DNA of 64,000 nt from the NCBI RefSeq assembly GCF_902825235.1, contig NZ_CADEAJ010000002.1, positions 155,738 through 219,737 of the forward strand. The letters are read 5' to 3'. The position numbers and the translations under genes were made by a program. Position 1 is the stretch's first letter. Every line of letters starts with the position of its first letter. This stretch comes from Bartonella vinsonii subsp. vinsonii. Its GTDB lineage: Bacteria > Pseudomonadota > Alphaproteobacteria > Rhizobiales > Rhizobiaceae. Below the pieces are notes generated by a model, which searched no databases, was not told where the DNA came from, and was given only the letters and a program-made list of their open reading frames with translations. Below are positions 8,760-17,884 of this stretch, piece by piece.

Positions 8760-10697
8760 ATGCGCTTTCCGCCTGATTTCCTGGATGATCTTCGCACCAA
8801 ATTACCAATTTCAACGGTTATTGGTCAAAGGGTGGTATTCGATCCCCAAAAAAGCAAGTCTTCGCGAGGAGATTTTTGGTGTTGTTGCCCATTTCATGGT
8901 GAGAAAACCCCAAGTTTTCATTGTGATGATCGTAAAGGTCGCTATTATTGTTTTGGCTGTGGGGTGAGTGGTGATATTTTTACTTTTCTTTGTGAGCTTG
9001 ATGGATTGCACTTTTCAGAAAGTGTAGAGCGTTTGGCTGATCTTGCAGGGATAAAATTACCTCTTTTTGATCCACAAAGTCATAAACGTCAGATGGAAAA
9101 GGCTGATCTTTATGATGTTATGAGAATGGCCACGGATTTTTTTCAACAGAGTTTACACGATAAAGGTGGTGTGCAGGCGCGTCGTTATCTTGATGCACGT
9201 GGTGTGACGCTAGAGCTTGCAAAGCGTTTTCGAATTGGCTTTGCTCCAATGAGACGTACAGCTTTGAGAGAAGCTTTAAGTGCACGTGGTATTTCAATGA
9301 AACAAATGGAAGATTGTGGACTTCTCAAACTGGGTGAGGATGAAACGGTTTCCTATGATCGTTTTAGAAATCGTATTATGTTTCCGATTGAAGATTTACG
9401 CGGACGCGTGGTAGCTTTTGGAGGGCGTGCGTTAGAGAAAGATACACCTGTAAAATATCTCAATAGTCCTGAAACAGTGTTGTTTCATAAAGGAAGTATA
9501 CTTTATAATGCAGCTACTGCTCGCAAAAATAGCCGTTTGATTGGTGATGAAAAAAATCATTCACTCTTAGTTGTTGAAGGTTATATGGATGTGATTGCGT
9601 TGACTAAAGCTGGCTTTGAGGGAGTGGTAGCCCCTTTGGGGACAGCATTAACGGAGGCGCAAATTGGGCTTTTATGGCAAATGGGGACTGATCCCATTTT
9701 ATGTTTTGATGGAGATGATGCTGGTTTAAAAGCTGCTTTTCGTGTTGCTGATCGTGTGCTTCCTCTTTTAAAGGCTGGGGTTTCTGTGCGCTTTGTTTTG
9801 TTGCCACAAGGTAAAGATCCAGATGAAATTATTTCTGCTGGTGGTGCACAACTTTTTTCTTCTTTTTTGCAAAAAGCAATTCCGTTGATTGAGCTTTTGT
9901 GGTGGCGTGCTGCTTACGGAAAGAATTTTGAAACCCCAGAAGCACGAGCGGCACTAGAAAAACAACTGAAACAGCAAATTTTTACTATTAAAGATGAAGA
10001 TATACGCCGCTATTATTTGCAGGATATAAAAAAACGGCTTTTTGATTTGTTTCGTCCTTCTTTTTCGAAAAAAAAAGGTGCAGGGAGACACCATCAGTTC
10101 TCCCAAAATAAGATATTTAAGGATCAATCTTTTTCTGTTTTGGCAAACTCTGATATAGTGCGCAATTCTTCGCAATCTATTCCTCTGCGTGAAGCAGTTA
10201 TTTTATTGATTTTAGCTTACTATCCTGAGTTATGGTATGAAAATTTTGAAGTTCTTGCTGAGTTGGAGTTAAAAAATACACAATTAGTATGCTTTCATCA
10301 ATCCATGTTAGAAATTCTTGGAAATCAACAGCTTCATGATAAAGAGACAATGGTTGCGCTCTTAGAAGAAAAAGGGCAAAAAGCTCTGTTAGAGCGTATG
10401 AAACATCTTGTACAACATGTTGGTATGCGTACTGTCTTTATCGGAGCTCCTATAGAAGATGCTCGTGCTATATTAAAACAGGCCATCTACTTGCATCTTC
10501 AAGAACACCACCTACATAAGAGATTACAAGATATTGAAGAGCAACTCGTAGAAAATCCTAAGAGTGAGGTTTTTGATCTGCTTCGTGAGATACAAAGTGA
10601 GCTGCAACAGATGCAAGCAACAGAAGCATTAATTAAAGGGTTTGGAAGTTGGTTGGATGAAAAAAGAGACGGGAATAATCAAGAGACGATAAAATGA
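8760..10697 (+). CDS. dnaG: DNA primase
   Basis: Makes RNA primers for chromosomal replication, working with DnaB helicase. The CHC2 zinc finger is intact (C43-P-F-H46 and C64-F-G-C67). The TOPRIM/RNA polymerase core follows, with EGYMDVIAL and the acidic DGDDAG metal motif. The C-terminal DnaB-interaction region is helical, and the 645 residues match the family. ATG 8760 has GAGA upstream. dnaG is followed by rpoD, the frequent alphaproteobacterial order of the macromolecular synthesis genes; rpsU is not seen upstream. Confidence 0.97.
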   Translation: MRFPPDFLDDLRTKLPISTVIGQRVVFDPQKSKSSRGDFWCCCPFHGEKTPSFHCDDRKGRYYCFGCGVSGDIFTFLCELDGLHFSESVERLADLAGIKLPLFDPQSHKRQMEKADLYDVMRMATDFFQQSLHDKGGVQARRYLDARGVTLELAKRFRIGFAPMRRTALREALSARGISMKQMEDCGLLKLGEDETVSYDRFRNRIMFPIEDLRGRVVAFGGRALEKDTPVKYLNSPETVLFHKGSILYNAATARKNSRLIGDEKNHSLLVVEGYMDVIALTKAGFEGVVAPLGTALTEAQIGLLWQMGTDPILCFDGDDAGLKAAFRVADRVLPLLKAGVSVRFVLLPQGKDPDEIISAGGAQLFSSFLQKAIPLIELLWWRAAYGKNFETPEARAALEKQLKQQIFTIKDEDIRRYYLQDIKKRLFDLFRPSFSKKKGAGRHHQFSQNKIFKDQSFSVLANSDIVRNSSQSIPLREAVILLILAYYPELWYENFEVLAELELKNTQLVCFHQSMLEILGNQQLHDKETMVALLEEKGQKALLERMKHLVQHVGMRTVFIGAPIEDARAILKQAIYLHLQEHHLHKRLQDIEEQLVENPKSEVFDLLREIQSELQQMQATEALIKGFGSWLDEKRDGNNQETIK

Positions 10698-11046
10698 TTC
10701 GCTTTTTTGATGCGAATCTGTCACCTAAGGCTTAAGATGAGGAAGTTTATGTAGAGCGACATTTTTGTAAAGAATGACGACGGAATTTTAGGAAAAGCGG
10801 GAAATTGGTTCTTACTATATGCTACTATATGCTGCAGAGATTATCTCAGAAAAGCTGAGAGGTGTCGGGGAGACTTCTGGAGTTTTCCCGCGTTTTTGTG
10901 TGAATGAAGCGCGTATACAAAATGTATTCTTTCCAATAGTAATCTCCTTTAAGAGGAAGTATATATAAGAAACTGTTGATACGTTAGGTGAGAACGCAAA
11001 AAGCTGGTCACGTGGAAGCTGTGGAGTGATCAAGTGGAGTTACGGT
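10698..11046. promoter_or_regulatory. dnaG-rpoD intergenic region, likely rpoD promoter region
   Basis: About 350 bases with no gene. It contains a perfect tandem duplication of a 10-mer (ACTATATGCT at 10814-10823 and 10824-10833) and a small hairpin shortly after (TCTCAG...CTGAGA near 10844). The length and position suggest rpoD has its own promoter here in addition to read-through from dnaG. No sigma-32-type site can be called with confidence. Confidence 0.4.
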
Positions 11047-13059
11047 ATGGCAACAAAGGTTAAACAGAAAGATAATGTGGAAGTAATAAGCCAAGCGAGT
11101 TTGGATAGCCCTCTTCTTGATTTTTCTGATGATGCCATCAAGAAAATGGTTAAACTTGCCAAAAAAAATGGTTATGTGACGATGGATGAATTGAATGCAG
11201 TTCTTCCTTCTGAAGAGGTTACCTCCGAACAAATTGAAGATATCTTGGCGATGTTTTCCGAGATGGGTATTAATGTTGTGGACGATGAGGATGAGGTCGA
11301 TTCTGAACACGACGAGGAAGAAATTACGGTGGAGGGAGGAGATTTAGTAGAGGCCTCCAGCCATGCGATTGCAACGACAACCAATAAGCGTGAAGTAACA
11401 GATCGTACGGATGATCCCGTGCGTATGTATTTGCGTGAGATGGGAGCTGTTGAGCTGCTTTCACGGGAAGGCGAGATTGCTATTGCTAAGCGTATTGAAG
11501 CAGGGCGTGAGACAATGATTGCTGGTCTTTGTGAGAGTCCTTTGACTTTTCAAGCCCTCATTATTTGGCGTGAGGAACTGAAAGAGCAGCGTATTCTTCT
11601 TCGTGAAATTATTGATCTTGAAATGACTTATGCTGGTCCAGAGGCGAAGCAGGCTCCTATTGTTGAACGAAGTGAAGTTGATAAGATAAGAGAGGAAAAG
11701 ACCTCTTCTGCTATGCGTAATATGGAGGGGATTGCGGGAGAGAGGGGTGTTGAGGATGATGAAGAAGATGATGACGAAGTTAACTTGTCGCTTGCTGCAA
11801 TGGAAAATGAACTTTGTCCTCAAGTCATGGAAACATTGGATTTTATTGCGCAAACCTATGTAAAATTACGGAAATTACAAGATCAACACGTTGAAAGCAG
11901 TTTGGCAGAGCGTAAAGAGGGCGCTCTTTCACCTTCTCAGAAGAAAAAATATATTCAATTAAAGGGTGAGTTGATTCAAGCAGTAAAATCCCTTTCTTTG
12001 AACCAAAATCGTATCGAATCTTTGGTTGAACAGCTTTATGACATCAATAAGAGACTGATTCATAATGAGGGTAAGCTGAAACGGATTGCCAATAGTTATG
12101 GCGTTGGTCATGAGGATTTTTTAAAAGAATATCAAGGGCGTGAGTTGGATGCTGATTGGATAAATTATATTGCGACTTTGCCAGGATCTGGTTGGAAAGA
12201 ATTTTCTAGGCGTGAAGCGAAAGAAATTCAAAGACTGCGTAGCGAAATACAAAATCTTGCACAAGAAACAGCTATTTCGATTGGCGAATTTCGTCGTATT
12301 GTTACCCAAGTACAGAAAGGTGAACGCGAATCAACAATTGCTAAAAAAGAAATGGTAGAGGCTAATCTCCGTCTTGTGATTTCAATTGCAAAAAAATATA
12401 CCAATCGTGGTTTGCAGTTTCTTGATCTTATCCAAGAAGGCAATATCGGTTTGATGAAAGCTGTCGATAAGTTTGAATATCGGCGTGGGTACAAGTTTTC
12501 AACTTATGCAACGTGGTGGATTCGTCAGGCAATTACCCGTTCAATTGCTGATCAGGCGCGCACTATTCGTATCCCTGTTCATATGATTGAAACAATTAAT
12601 AAAATTGTTCGTACCTCGCGTCAGATTCTCCATGAAATTGGACGTGAGCCCACACCAGAAGAACTGTCGAGCAAACTTTCTATGCCATTGGAAAAAGTGC
12701 GAAAAGTTCTTAAAATTGCAAAAGAACCTATTTCACTTGAAACACCTGTTGGTGATGAAGATGATTCTCATTTGGGTGATTTTATTGAGGATAGAAATGC
12801 ATTATTGCCGATTGATGCAGCTATTCAGGCTAATCTGCGAGATACAACAACGCGCGTTCTTGCTTCATTAACACCTCGTGAAGAGCGCGTTTTGCGAATG
12901 CGTTTTGGTATAGGAATGAATACTGATCATACGTTGGAAGAAGTTGGTCAACAATTTTCAGTGACAAGGGAGCGTATTCGTCAGATTGAAGCAAAGGCTC
13001 TTCGTAAATTAAAGCATCCTAGCCGTTCACGTAAATTGCGTAGTTTCCTCGATTCTTAA
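11047..13059 (+). CDS. rpoD: RNA polymerase primary sigma factor (sigma-70)
   Basis: Housekeeping sigma factor directing RNA polymerase to most promoters. Region 1.1 is near the N-terminus and is followed by an acidic linker rich in Asp/Glu. Region 1.2 reads [11 protein letters not shown]. The non-conserved region spans about residues 130-420. Regions 2.1-2.4 are essentially invariant ([31 protein letters not shown]). Region 4.2 ends in [21 protein letters not shown] 11047 (MATKVKQKD) is chosen over the in-frame upstream ATG at 11026 because GGAG sits seven bases before it. This gives 670 residues, the rhizobial size. Confidence 0.98.
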   Translation: MATKVKQKDNVEVISQASLDSPLLDFSDDAIKKMVKLAKKNGYVTMDELNAVLPSEEVTSEQIEDILAMFSEMGINVVDDEDEVDSEHDEEEITVEGGDLVEASSHAIATTTNKREVTDRTDDPVRMYLREMGAVELLSREGEIAIAKRIEAGRETMIAGLCESPLTFQALIIWREELKEQRILLREIIDLEMTYAGPEAKQAPIVERSEVDKIREEKTSSAMRNMEGIAGERGVEDDEEDDDEVNLSLAAMENELCPQVMETLDFIAQTYVKLRKLQDQHVESSLAERKEGALSPSQKKKYIQLKGELIQAVKSLSLNQNRIESLVEQLYDINKRLIHNEGKLKRIANSYGVGHEDFLKEYQGRELDADWINYIATLPGSGWKEFSRREAKEIQRLRSEIQNLAQETAISIGEFRRIVTQVQKGERESTIAKKEMVEANLRLVISIAKKYTNRGLQFLDLIQEGNIGLMKAVDKFEYRRGYKFSTYATWWIRQAITRSIADQARTIRIPVHMIETINKIVRTSRQILHEIGREPTPEELSSKLSMPLEKVRKVLKIAKEPISLETPVGDEDDSHLGDFIEDRNALLPIDAAIQANLRDTTTRVLASLTPREERVLRMRFGIGMNTDHTLEEVGQQFSVTRERIRQIEAKALRKLKHPSRSRKLRSFLDS

Positions 13060-13417
13060 GAAGAGGGGGCATTTTCAAAGATGTATCTTTTCGTGATGAA
13101 TATAAATGAAACGCATATTGTATAGTTGTCCGGTTTTTTTAGAAAGGTGAAAATTAGTTGCTGAGCAATCTATAAAAAATTCTCAGTGTTCAATATTTCT
13201 TTGGGCTTTGATATTTGTGCCGTAATCTATAAAAACAACAGATACGTGGTGTGGGGTTATAGAGTAATTTCTCAAAGGAATGAACAGTATTTTTGTATAT
13301 TTCTGCGTGTAGCCAATAAGTTTTTTTAAGGAAAAATTGATGAAATTATAGGGATTCAATTTTATTTCTTTTACTTTTGATAGATTTTTTTCTTTCAAAA
13401 AGATATGACCGATTTAT
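13060..13417. other. Short gene-free stretch after rpoD
   Basis: About 360 bases without a convincing ORF, RNA gene or strong terminator. The antisense ORF at 13183-13398 has no ribosome site and is AT-driven. Confidence 0.4.
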
Positions 13418-13879
13418 ATGAGTAAAAAAACTCCCTTTTGGAAAGTAAAAAAATTAGAAGAAATTTCCATTTCTGAGTGGGAAAGTCTCTGCGATGGCTG
13501 TGGGCGTTGTTGTTTACACAAAGTAGAAGATGATGATACTGGAGATATCTATGCAACCAGTGTCGCTTGTCGTCTTTTAGATGGGGAGACTTGTCGGTGC
13601 CGAAACTATGTTCACCGTAAATCAATCGTTCCAGATTGTATATCGTTAGATGTTGCAACGGTTAAAACAGCACGTTGGCTTCCAAAAAGTTGTGCGTATC
13701 GCCTGATTAATGAAGGAAAAGATCTTCAATGGTGGCATCCATTGGTGTCAGGAAATTGGCAGACAGTACATCAAACACGGTTTTCTGCACGTGGACAAAT
13801 AAAAACCTTCGACGATGAATTATCATCTGAAGAAGATTATCTTCACCATATCACTGGTCTTCTTTGTGAAGGCGAGTGA
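13418..13879 (+). CDS. YcgN family cysteine-cluster protein (UPF0260)
   Basis: A 153-residue cytoplasmic protein of the YcgN/UPF0260 family, whose cysteine cluster suggests metal binding. The N-terminal FWKVKKLEEISISEWESLCDG region is typical. Cysteines occur as C-x-x-C-x-x-C-C (CDGCGRCC near residue 28), then C52, C59 and C61 (ETCRCRNY), and C73. The C-terminal part WWHPLVSGN is conserved in the family. No strong Shine-Dalgarno precedes ATG 13418. The function is not established, and the neighbours give no extra hint. Confidence 0.9.
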   Translation: MSKKTPFWKVKKLEEISISEWESLCDGCGRCCLHKVEDDDTGDIYATSVACRLLDGETCRCRNYVHRKSIVPDCISLDVATVKTARWLPKSCAYRLINEGKDLQWWHPLVSGNWQTVHQTRFSARGQIKTFDDELSSEEDYLHHITGLLCEGE

Positions 13880-13918
13880 TATGATTGTTTCATGCAATAG
13901 TCTATGCCATTTTATGAT

Positions 13919-14656
13919 TTAATCTATAGAAAATACAACGTTAACACTGACATTATAGCCCAATTCACCCCCTGAAAAATTTGTATCGTCATAGCTCGCA
14001 TGTGCTGCACTACGCATCAGGTATGGCTTTGGGTAATAGTTGTCATTATTTTCATTGATTTGAATGATTTTTCCTAATTTTAAATTTGCTGCCTGCGCTA
14101 TAGTTTCAGCTTTTTCAATAGCTTCAGTGATAGCTTTTTTACGTGCTTCTTGATAAAATGGCTTTGTATCGGCATTGGTAAAGGTGATGCCATTTACTGA
14201 GTTAACGCCCAAGGCCATTGCTTGATCAAATATTTTACCAGCATTGGCAAGGTCACGAATACGTACTGTTAAAGAATTTGAAACATGATAGAGTTTTTCA
14301 TGATTCTTTTTGTCATGAGGTTTATCGGGGTTATATTGATAAATGGACAAGCCTGATGTTTGCAAATCATTTGCTTGGATTCCATTGTTCTTAAAAGTGT
14401 TTACAATATCATTCATAGATTTATTATTGGCAGCTAATGCTTTTTGTGCAGTTTTGTCCTCTGTAACAACGGCTAGATTGATAATTGCCATATCTGGTTC
14501 TGCTTGGCTTTCACCAGTTGCAGTAACTGTAATCGTTGCGTTTTTCATTTTGCTTTCTTCAGCATGTATGGGAAATGAACTGGCTAGCATTGCAAGTGCT
14601 ACCACCGCTATTTTAATGCTATAATGATTCAGTGGTTGAAAAATTTCTTGTTTCAT
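13919..14656 (-). CDS. SIMPL-domain periplasmic protein (BP26/OMP28-like)
   Basis: A 245-residue exported protein. The signal peptide is at residues 1-32 (AMLASSFPIHA, cleavage before EES), followed by a single SIMPL/DUF541 domain: ATITVTATGESQAEPDMAIINLAV at the start, YNPDKP... in the middle, and a C-terminal beta strand GYNVSVNVVFSID. The closest familiar relatives are the immunodominant Brucella BP26/OMP28 antigen and Bartonella orthologues, which form ring-like oligomers in the periplasm. The exact role is unknown. AGGAG precedes ATG 14656. It converges with the YcgN gene with about 40 bases between. Confidence 0.9.
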   Translation of the reverse strand: MKQEIFQPLNHYSIKIAVVALAMLASSFPIHAEESKMKNATITVTATGESQAEPDMAIINLAVVTEDKTAQKALAANNKSMNDIVNTFKNNGIQANDLQTSGLSIYQYNPDKPHDKKNHEKLYHVSNSLTVRIRDLANAGKIFDQAMALGVNSVNGITFTNADTKPFYQEARKKAITEAIEKAETIAQAANLKLGKIIQINENNDNYYPKPYLMRSAAHASYDDTNFSGGELGYNVSVNVVFSID

Positions 14657-14828
14657 ATCTGCTCCTTTTATTTATCAGTTTACTACTTTCTCATTTTTGG
14701 AAGTTTTTGTAAAGAAATTAGGGCGCTAGAGAAAAAAACCGATAAATAAAAAGAAAAAGATGGGTTATAATTTTAAATAGGCCCTTGTGTCATAGTGCAT
14801 TTTAGTTTAGAGAAAAGCGGTCTTTGTG

Positions 14829-14905
14829 GGGCCTGTAGCTCAATTGGTTAGAGCCAGCGGCTCATAACCGCTTGGTTGGGGGTTCGAGTCCCTCCGGGCC
14901 CACCA
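14829..14905 (+). tRNA. tRNA with CAT anticodon, probably tRNA-Ile2 (lysidine type)
   Basis: The sequence folds as a complete 77-nt cloverleaf with encoded CCA. The acceptor pairs GGGCCTG with CGGGCCC, the D arm is GCTC...GAGC, the anticodon stem is AGCGG/CCGCT with loop CTCATAA, the variable region is TGGTT and the T arm has TTCGAGT. The anticodon CAT could be elongator Met or Ile2. The GGGCC acceptor and the CGCTTGGTTG segment resemble E. coli ileX-type Ile2 more than elongator Met, so tRNA-Ile2 modified by TilS is preferred. The accessory, decayed stretch begins right after its 3' end. Confidence 0.93.
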
Positions 14906-16070
14906 TCAAATGAACAGAGTATAAAGAAGTTTAGAGATTTTTCCTTCTTTGTTCTTTGATTTATTTTCCTATTTATCGTGAAGCTTTTGCTGGTTTTTAG
15001 GGGTATTCTGTGGTGGTGGGGGGCTTATTCACTATTTTAGTATGGAAAATATACCTTACATTCTTCAGTTTAGTGAATAAAGGCTTTCATTTTCGATATT
15101 ACACGTTCTTTAAGCTTTATTGTTGTTCACTTTTAAAATCCTTATTTTTTAATTTCTGCGGCATTATATTCTTTATGAAATGGAGGGCTCAAAAACTTTC
15201 TTTATTGGGCTTATTTTTGTTTTTCCGTAGGTAAATGCTTTGTCATAATAAGAGAAATTCTAAAGTTTTTTGCTAGTTTAGGTAAAGTCGGAAGAAAACA
15301 TTTTTAAAAGTAGCTTTTCTCTGTTTTAAAGTGAATGGGTATTATCCGTTACGCCTTTACAGCTGATCTGAACTGTATCATCATGATTTAAAGTTTGATA
15401 AAAACATAATTTAGAGATGTTCATGTGTTCTATGTGGTCAACGATGATAACATCTATCGATGTTTTCTTTTCCAATCAAAGAACCCTTCTTTTTTCTTTT
15501 TGTAAATGCTTGTGTAATTTATGTGTGGATGTCATTGGGGCTTGACCCATTGTACTTTTTAAAGTATTTCCGTTTTTGTTCATAATAAGTCTCTATGCTT
15601 GTTTCAAAGGATGCTTTCGAGAGGAGGCTATCTTTTTGAAAGAATGTCATAGAGTTGTAGGCAGCGCTGCTGTTCATAAGAACTATACGTATCGCATTGT
15701 TGTATTTTTGCTTTGCGATATCGTTAAAAAAATATAGGTAGTGCTGTATAGAATAAAATTGTGATATATTTCTCTTTCAAAATAAGCTTTTTCCTATTCT
15801 CTCACATAGAGGTTAGCAGTGTTTTCAGAGATATCTTCACATCGATTAGCACTTGGTTCGAATCACGAGATCTGAGTAATATTATTAGCGTTATTGATAA
15901 AAATGATGATGCCAGTTTTTTCATAAAAAGGTCTGGACTGTGTGATGTTTTCTGTTTCACCATGGTACATAATCAACAGAATTCCATCTGATTTTATAAA
16001 ACCAGTTTATAAGCAACTGCTTCCGTACTGTCATTGCAGATATTGGTTTCTAAGGTATGGGATGTATTTA
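14906..16070. other. Decayed accessory stretch downstream of the tRNA
   Basis: About 1.2 kb with no intact gene. The + strand frame at 15010-15234 is a run of F/L/Y residues without a ribosome site. On the - strand two protein-like fragments survive: one at 15519-15780 (listed separately) and a 35-codon ORF at 15863-15970 starting MYHGETENITQSRPFYEKTG. I see no copy of the tRNA 3' end downstream and no integrase fragment that I can recognise, so a mobile-element origin is only suggested by position. Confidence 0.45.
15519..15780 (-). pseudogene. Broken small membrane-anchored protein gene
   Basis: Reading leftward from a TTG codon at 15780, the frame gives a signal-anchor-like LKEKYITILFYTALPIFF. 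It meets a TAA, then continues in the same frame with RYRKAKIQQCDTYSSYEQQR and CLQLYDILSK before another stop. A shifted frame then resumes strongly protein-like sequence (SKASFETSIETYYEQKRKYF, then KKYNGSSPNDIHT) to a stop at 15519. One stop plus one frameshift would restore a protein of roughly 80 residues with one helix and a charged soluble tail. The family is not recognised. Confidence 0.45.
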
Positions 16071-16084
16071 AACGCTTTAGCGTT
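16071..16084. promoter_or_regulatory. Palindromic operator in front of the 60-aa ORF
   Basis: AACGCTTTAGCGTT is an inverted repeat broken only at its two central bases. It lies 28 bases upstream of ATG 16113. The same half-sites ACGCT/AGCGT recur at 16554-16565 in front of the XRE gene, so both sites are likely bound by that repressor. This is inference from repeat identity and position. Confidence 0.6.
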
Positions 16085-16112
16085 ATATAGTTTGACTACG
16101 TGGAGTGTAACT

Positions 16113-16295
16113 ATGAAAAATGATGAAAAATTTGAGGCAGATTTATCTAAAATTATCGTGAAATGGGGAACTTTGTCTAAGGCTCAAAAGCAAGAAATAT
16201 TGGAAATAGTAGAAAATTCTACAAATGCTGCTCAGTTAACAGAACATTTAGAGCTTCGATCTTCTTTTTATCTCCAGACGAAATCAAAGCGATAA
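16113..16295 (+). CDS. Small 60-aa protein facing the XRE repressor
   Basis: A short ORF starting MKNDEKFEADLSKIIVKWGT, with GGAG seven bases before ATG 16113 and a palindromic operator just upstream. These make it a likely real gene despite its size. It is soluble, mostly helical and charged (SKAQKQEILEIVENS). Its last 26 codons overlap the 3' end of the XRE gene on the opposite strand. The compact arrangement resembles the regulatory modules of prophages, where a small regulator and a repressor share operators. I do not recognise a family and assign no function. Confidence 0.55.
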   Translation: MKNDEKFEADLSKIIVKWGTLSKAQKQEILEIVENSTNAAQLTEHLELRSSFYLQTKSKR

Positions 16296-16533
16296 GTTTT
16301 AAATCTTCATCCGAGATGTTAAAACCAGTTATTACATATATGGCGCTAGCATTTCCAAGTATGTTGAGAATAGCCATCAGTTTATCTACGGAGGGTCTTT
16401 TCCCTCCGTTTATCATTTGCTGTACGTAGTTTTGTCCACAGCCTGCTGCTTTGCTTATTTCAATCATTGTGCGTCCATCGCTTTTTATTAGTTCAATTAA
16501 GCGTTGGAACCAATCTTTTTCAGTCTTTGTCAT
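16219..16533 (-). CDS. XRE-family HTH repressor, phage-type
   Basis: A 104-residue DNA-binding protein. Residues 20-65 form the helix-turn-helix (TMIEISKAAGCGQNYVQQMI, then NGGKRPSVDKLMAILNILG). The C-terminal part, about 35 residues, is short, without an S24 peptidase domain, so it is not a LexA/CI self-cleaving type. Its start region carries the palindrome ACGCTATAGCGT at 16554-16565, and a near-identical palindrome fronts the facing ORF, suggesting autoregulation and control of that ORF. Bartonella genomes carry many small XRE regulators linked to phage genes or small RNAs; which group this belongs to cannot be decided here. Confidence 0.82.
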   Translation of the reverse strand: MTKTEKDWFQRLIELIKSDGRTMIEISKAAGCGQNYVQQMINGGKRPSVDKLMAILNILGNASAIYVITGFNISDEDLKLIALISSGDKKKIEALNVLLTEQHL

Positions 16534-16553
16534 TTTTAGACCTTTACATATTT

Positions 16554-16565
16554 ACGCTATAGCGT
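16554..16565. promoter_or_regulatory. Palindromic operator of the XRE gene
   Basis: ACGCTATAGCGT is a perfect 12-base palindrome inside a longer near-palindrome (TTACGCTATAGCGTTAA), 21 bases upstream of the XRE start at 16533. It matches the half-sites of the site at 16071-16084. The position is right for promoter overlap and autoregulation. Confidence 0.6.
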
Positions 16566-16994
16566 TAATACTACACTGCGAATCTAGAGTACATGATACA
16601 AGGAGCGTAAAAATACCCATGCGTAGCTTTTCGCTTATGAAGGATATAGAGTTGTTTTTAACTAATAACAAAATGTTCCCATACACTTTCAGATTTGAAT
16701 CAATAAAAAATAGTTGCTCTTCACGATCGTGACGAAGTGAATGCGTATAGCCAGAGATGGAAGTACACCTAGTGTGTTCATGAAATGTCACTGATAGTAT
16801 ACGCAGCACCATTGTGAATCAAGATATACCCCAACATTGGCATTTGTAAGAAATTTCTGCATTAAGGTGGTGTGTGGATGTAATAAAGCTCCACAGCCTT
16901 AAGGAACAAGGTCATGGCTGTAGAAAAATATAACAAATTCATTGGCATAGGATGCTGTTTTTTCTGTTGTTTTAATAGATTAAGTTACTGTTAG
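16566..16994. other. Gene-poor stretch upstream of the XRE gene
   Basis: About 430 bases. Open frames on both strands (16451-16732 + and 16552-16812 -) run through the operator and XRE promoter, have no ribosome site and are not convincing. A weak inverted repeat (ACAGCC...GGCTGT, near 16892-16923) is the only structure I notice. Confidence 0.35.
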
Positions 16995-17560
16995 ATGGTA
17001 TGTCGCATGTGTGCATTAAGAGGTTTTAAAAATATCAAAAAAAATGATCTTAGTGATTTTATAGAACATGAAAGTCTTTTCAAGCATGAAGGTGATTGTG
17101 AGGTAGAGTATAATGTAAGTGCTAGACGCTTTATTGAAGATGGATGCGTTTTTGCTAATGCCATGTTTTATAATGGTGCCTGTGTTTGTAATGACAACAC
17201 TCTTTATGATAGTGCACAGATGAATTGTATGTTGCCTGTTGCCAGCTTTGTTTGTGTGTATGGTAATGCACAACTGTATGGAAGTTTAGAGGTTCGCAGT
17301 AGGCTGTATGTTTATAACAAGATGAAAATTTACTGTTATTCCAAGGTTAATAGTAATGCACATGTTAACGGAGGGAATCATTTTTACAGTAATGTTCAAG
17401 TTTATAACGATGAGATTCTCAAAAATGTTAGAATTCATGTCGATGCTTTAGTTTAAGGTTATACAGAGCTTCATAGGAAAGCAAAAGTTTACGGTAATGC
17501 TGATGTTTGTGACGATAAAGATTCTTGCAATGGCAAAGAATTTTGTATGGGGGCATCAGC
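16995..17560 (+). pseudogene. Broken YGNA-repeat (hexapeptide beta-helix) phage-type protein
   Basis: The conserved head of this family (ALRGFKNIKKNDLSDFIEHE, then SLFKHEGDC) is followed by degenerate hexapeptide-like repeats (VFANAMFYNGACVCND, VCVYGNAQLYGSLEV, VNSNAHVNGGNHFYSNVQVY) that would form a left-handed beta-helix. The usual first 15 or so residues are missing: a stop lies just before ATG 16995. A TAA at 17454 interrupts the protein, after which the same frame resumes repeat sequence (KAKVYGNADVCDD). Intact relatives are common in prophages and in Bartonella genomes; their role is unknown. This copy looks truncated at both ends. Confidence 0.7.
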
Positions 17561-17884
17561 ATGCTCCGTAGCACAAAGAAAGATGGCAAGAATAATAAGG
17601 AGAAGGTGCTTATGGAGCTCATTGTGCCATTCGAATTGTTTGAGATTAGTTATACTCTTAGCGTTTTGTATAAATAAATACGGTGCCAATTGTATGAGGG
17701 GGGATTGGCAGCTTCATAGGGCTTGTTTTGCGTTGTTTGTTAGAGTGTTTAGTGGAGAAAATAAGGGTACTGAGCGTGATTTGTTCATCTAGTACGTGTA
17801 ATTGTTGGCGTTCTTTTTTTGATGGAGAGCGAAACAAAAAATTGGTTGGTATGATCAATTTAATGGTACTTAAAGGAGATCAAA
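17561..17884. other. Remnant stretch between the repeat pseudogene and the coiled-coil gene
   Basis: A 38-codon ORF at 17561-17677 starts MLRSTKKDGKNNKEKVLMEL, with no clear ribosome site. The frame of the pseudogene also stays open to 17792 but loses repeat character. Neither can be assigned. The last 15 bases carry the ribosome site of the next gene. Confidence 0.35.

Noticed and set aside
15010..15234. 74-codon + strand ORF rich in F, L and Y
   Set aside because: Composition is that of AT-rich noncoding DNA and no ribosome site precedes it.
15761..16112. Open + strand frames through 15761-15991 and 15942-16112
   Set aside because: They run antisense to better protein-like remnants, and the second is just upstream extension of the 60-aa ORF without a start signal.
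16552..16812. 86-codon - strand ORF upstream of the XRE gene
   Set aside because: It runs through the palindromic operator and promoter region, lacks a ribosome site and resembles nothing I know.
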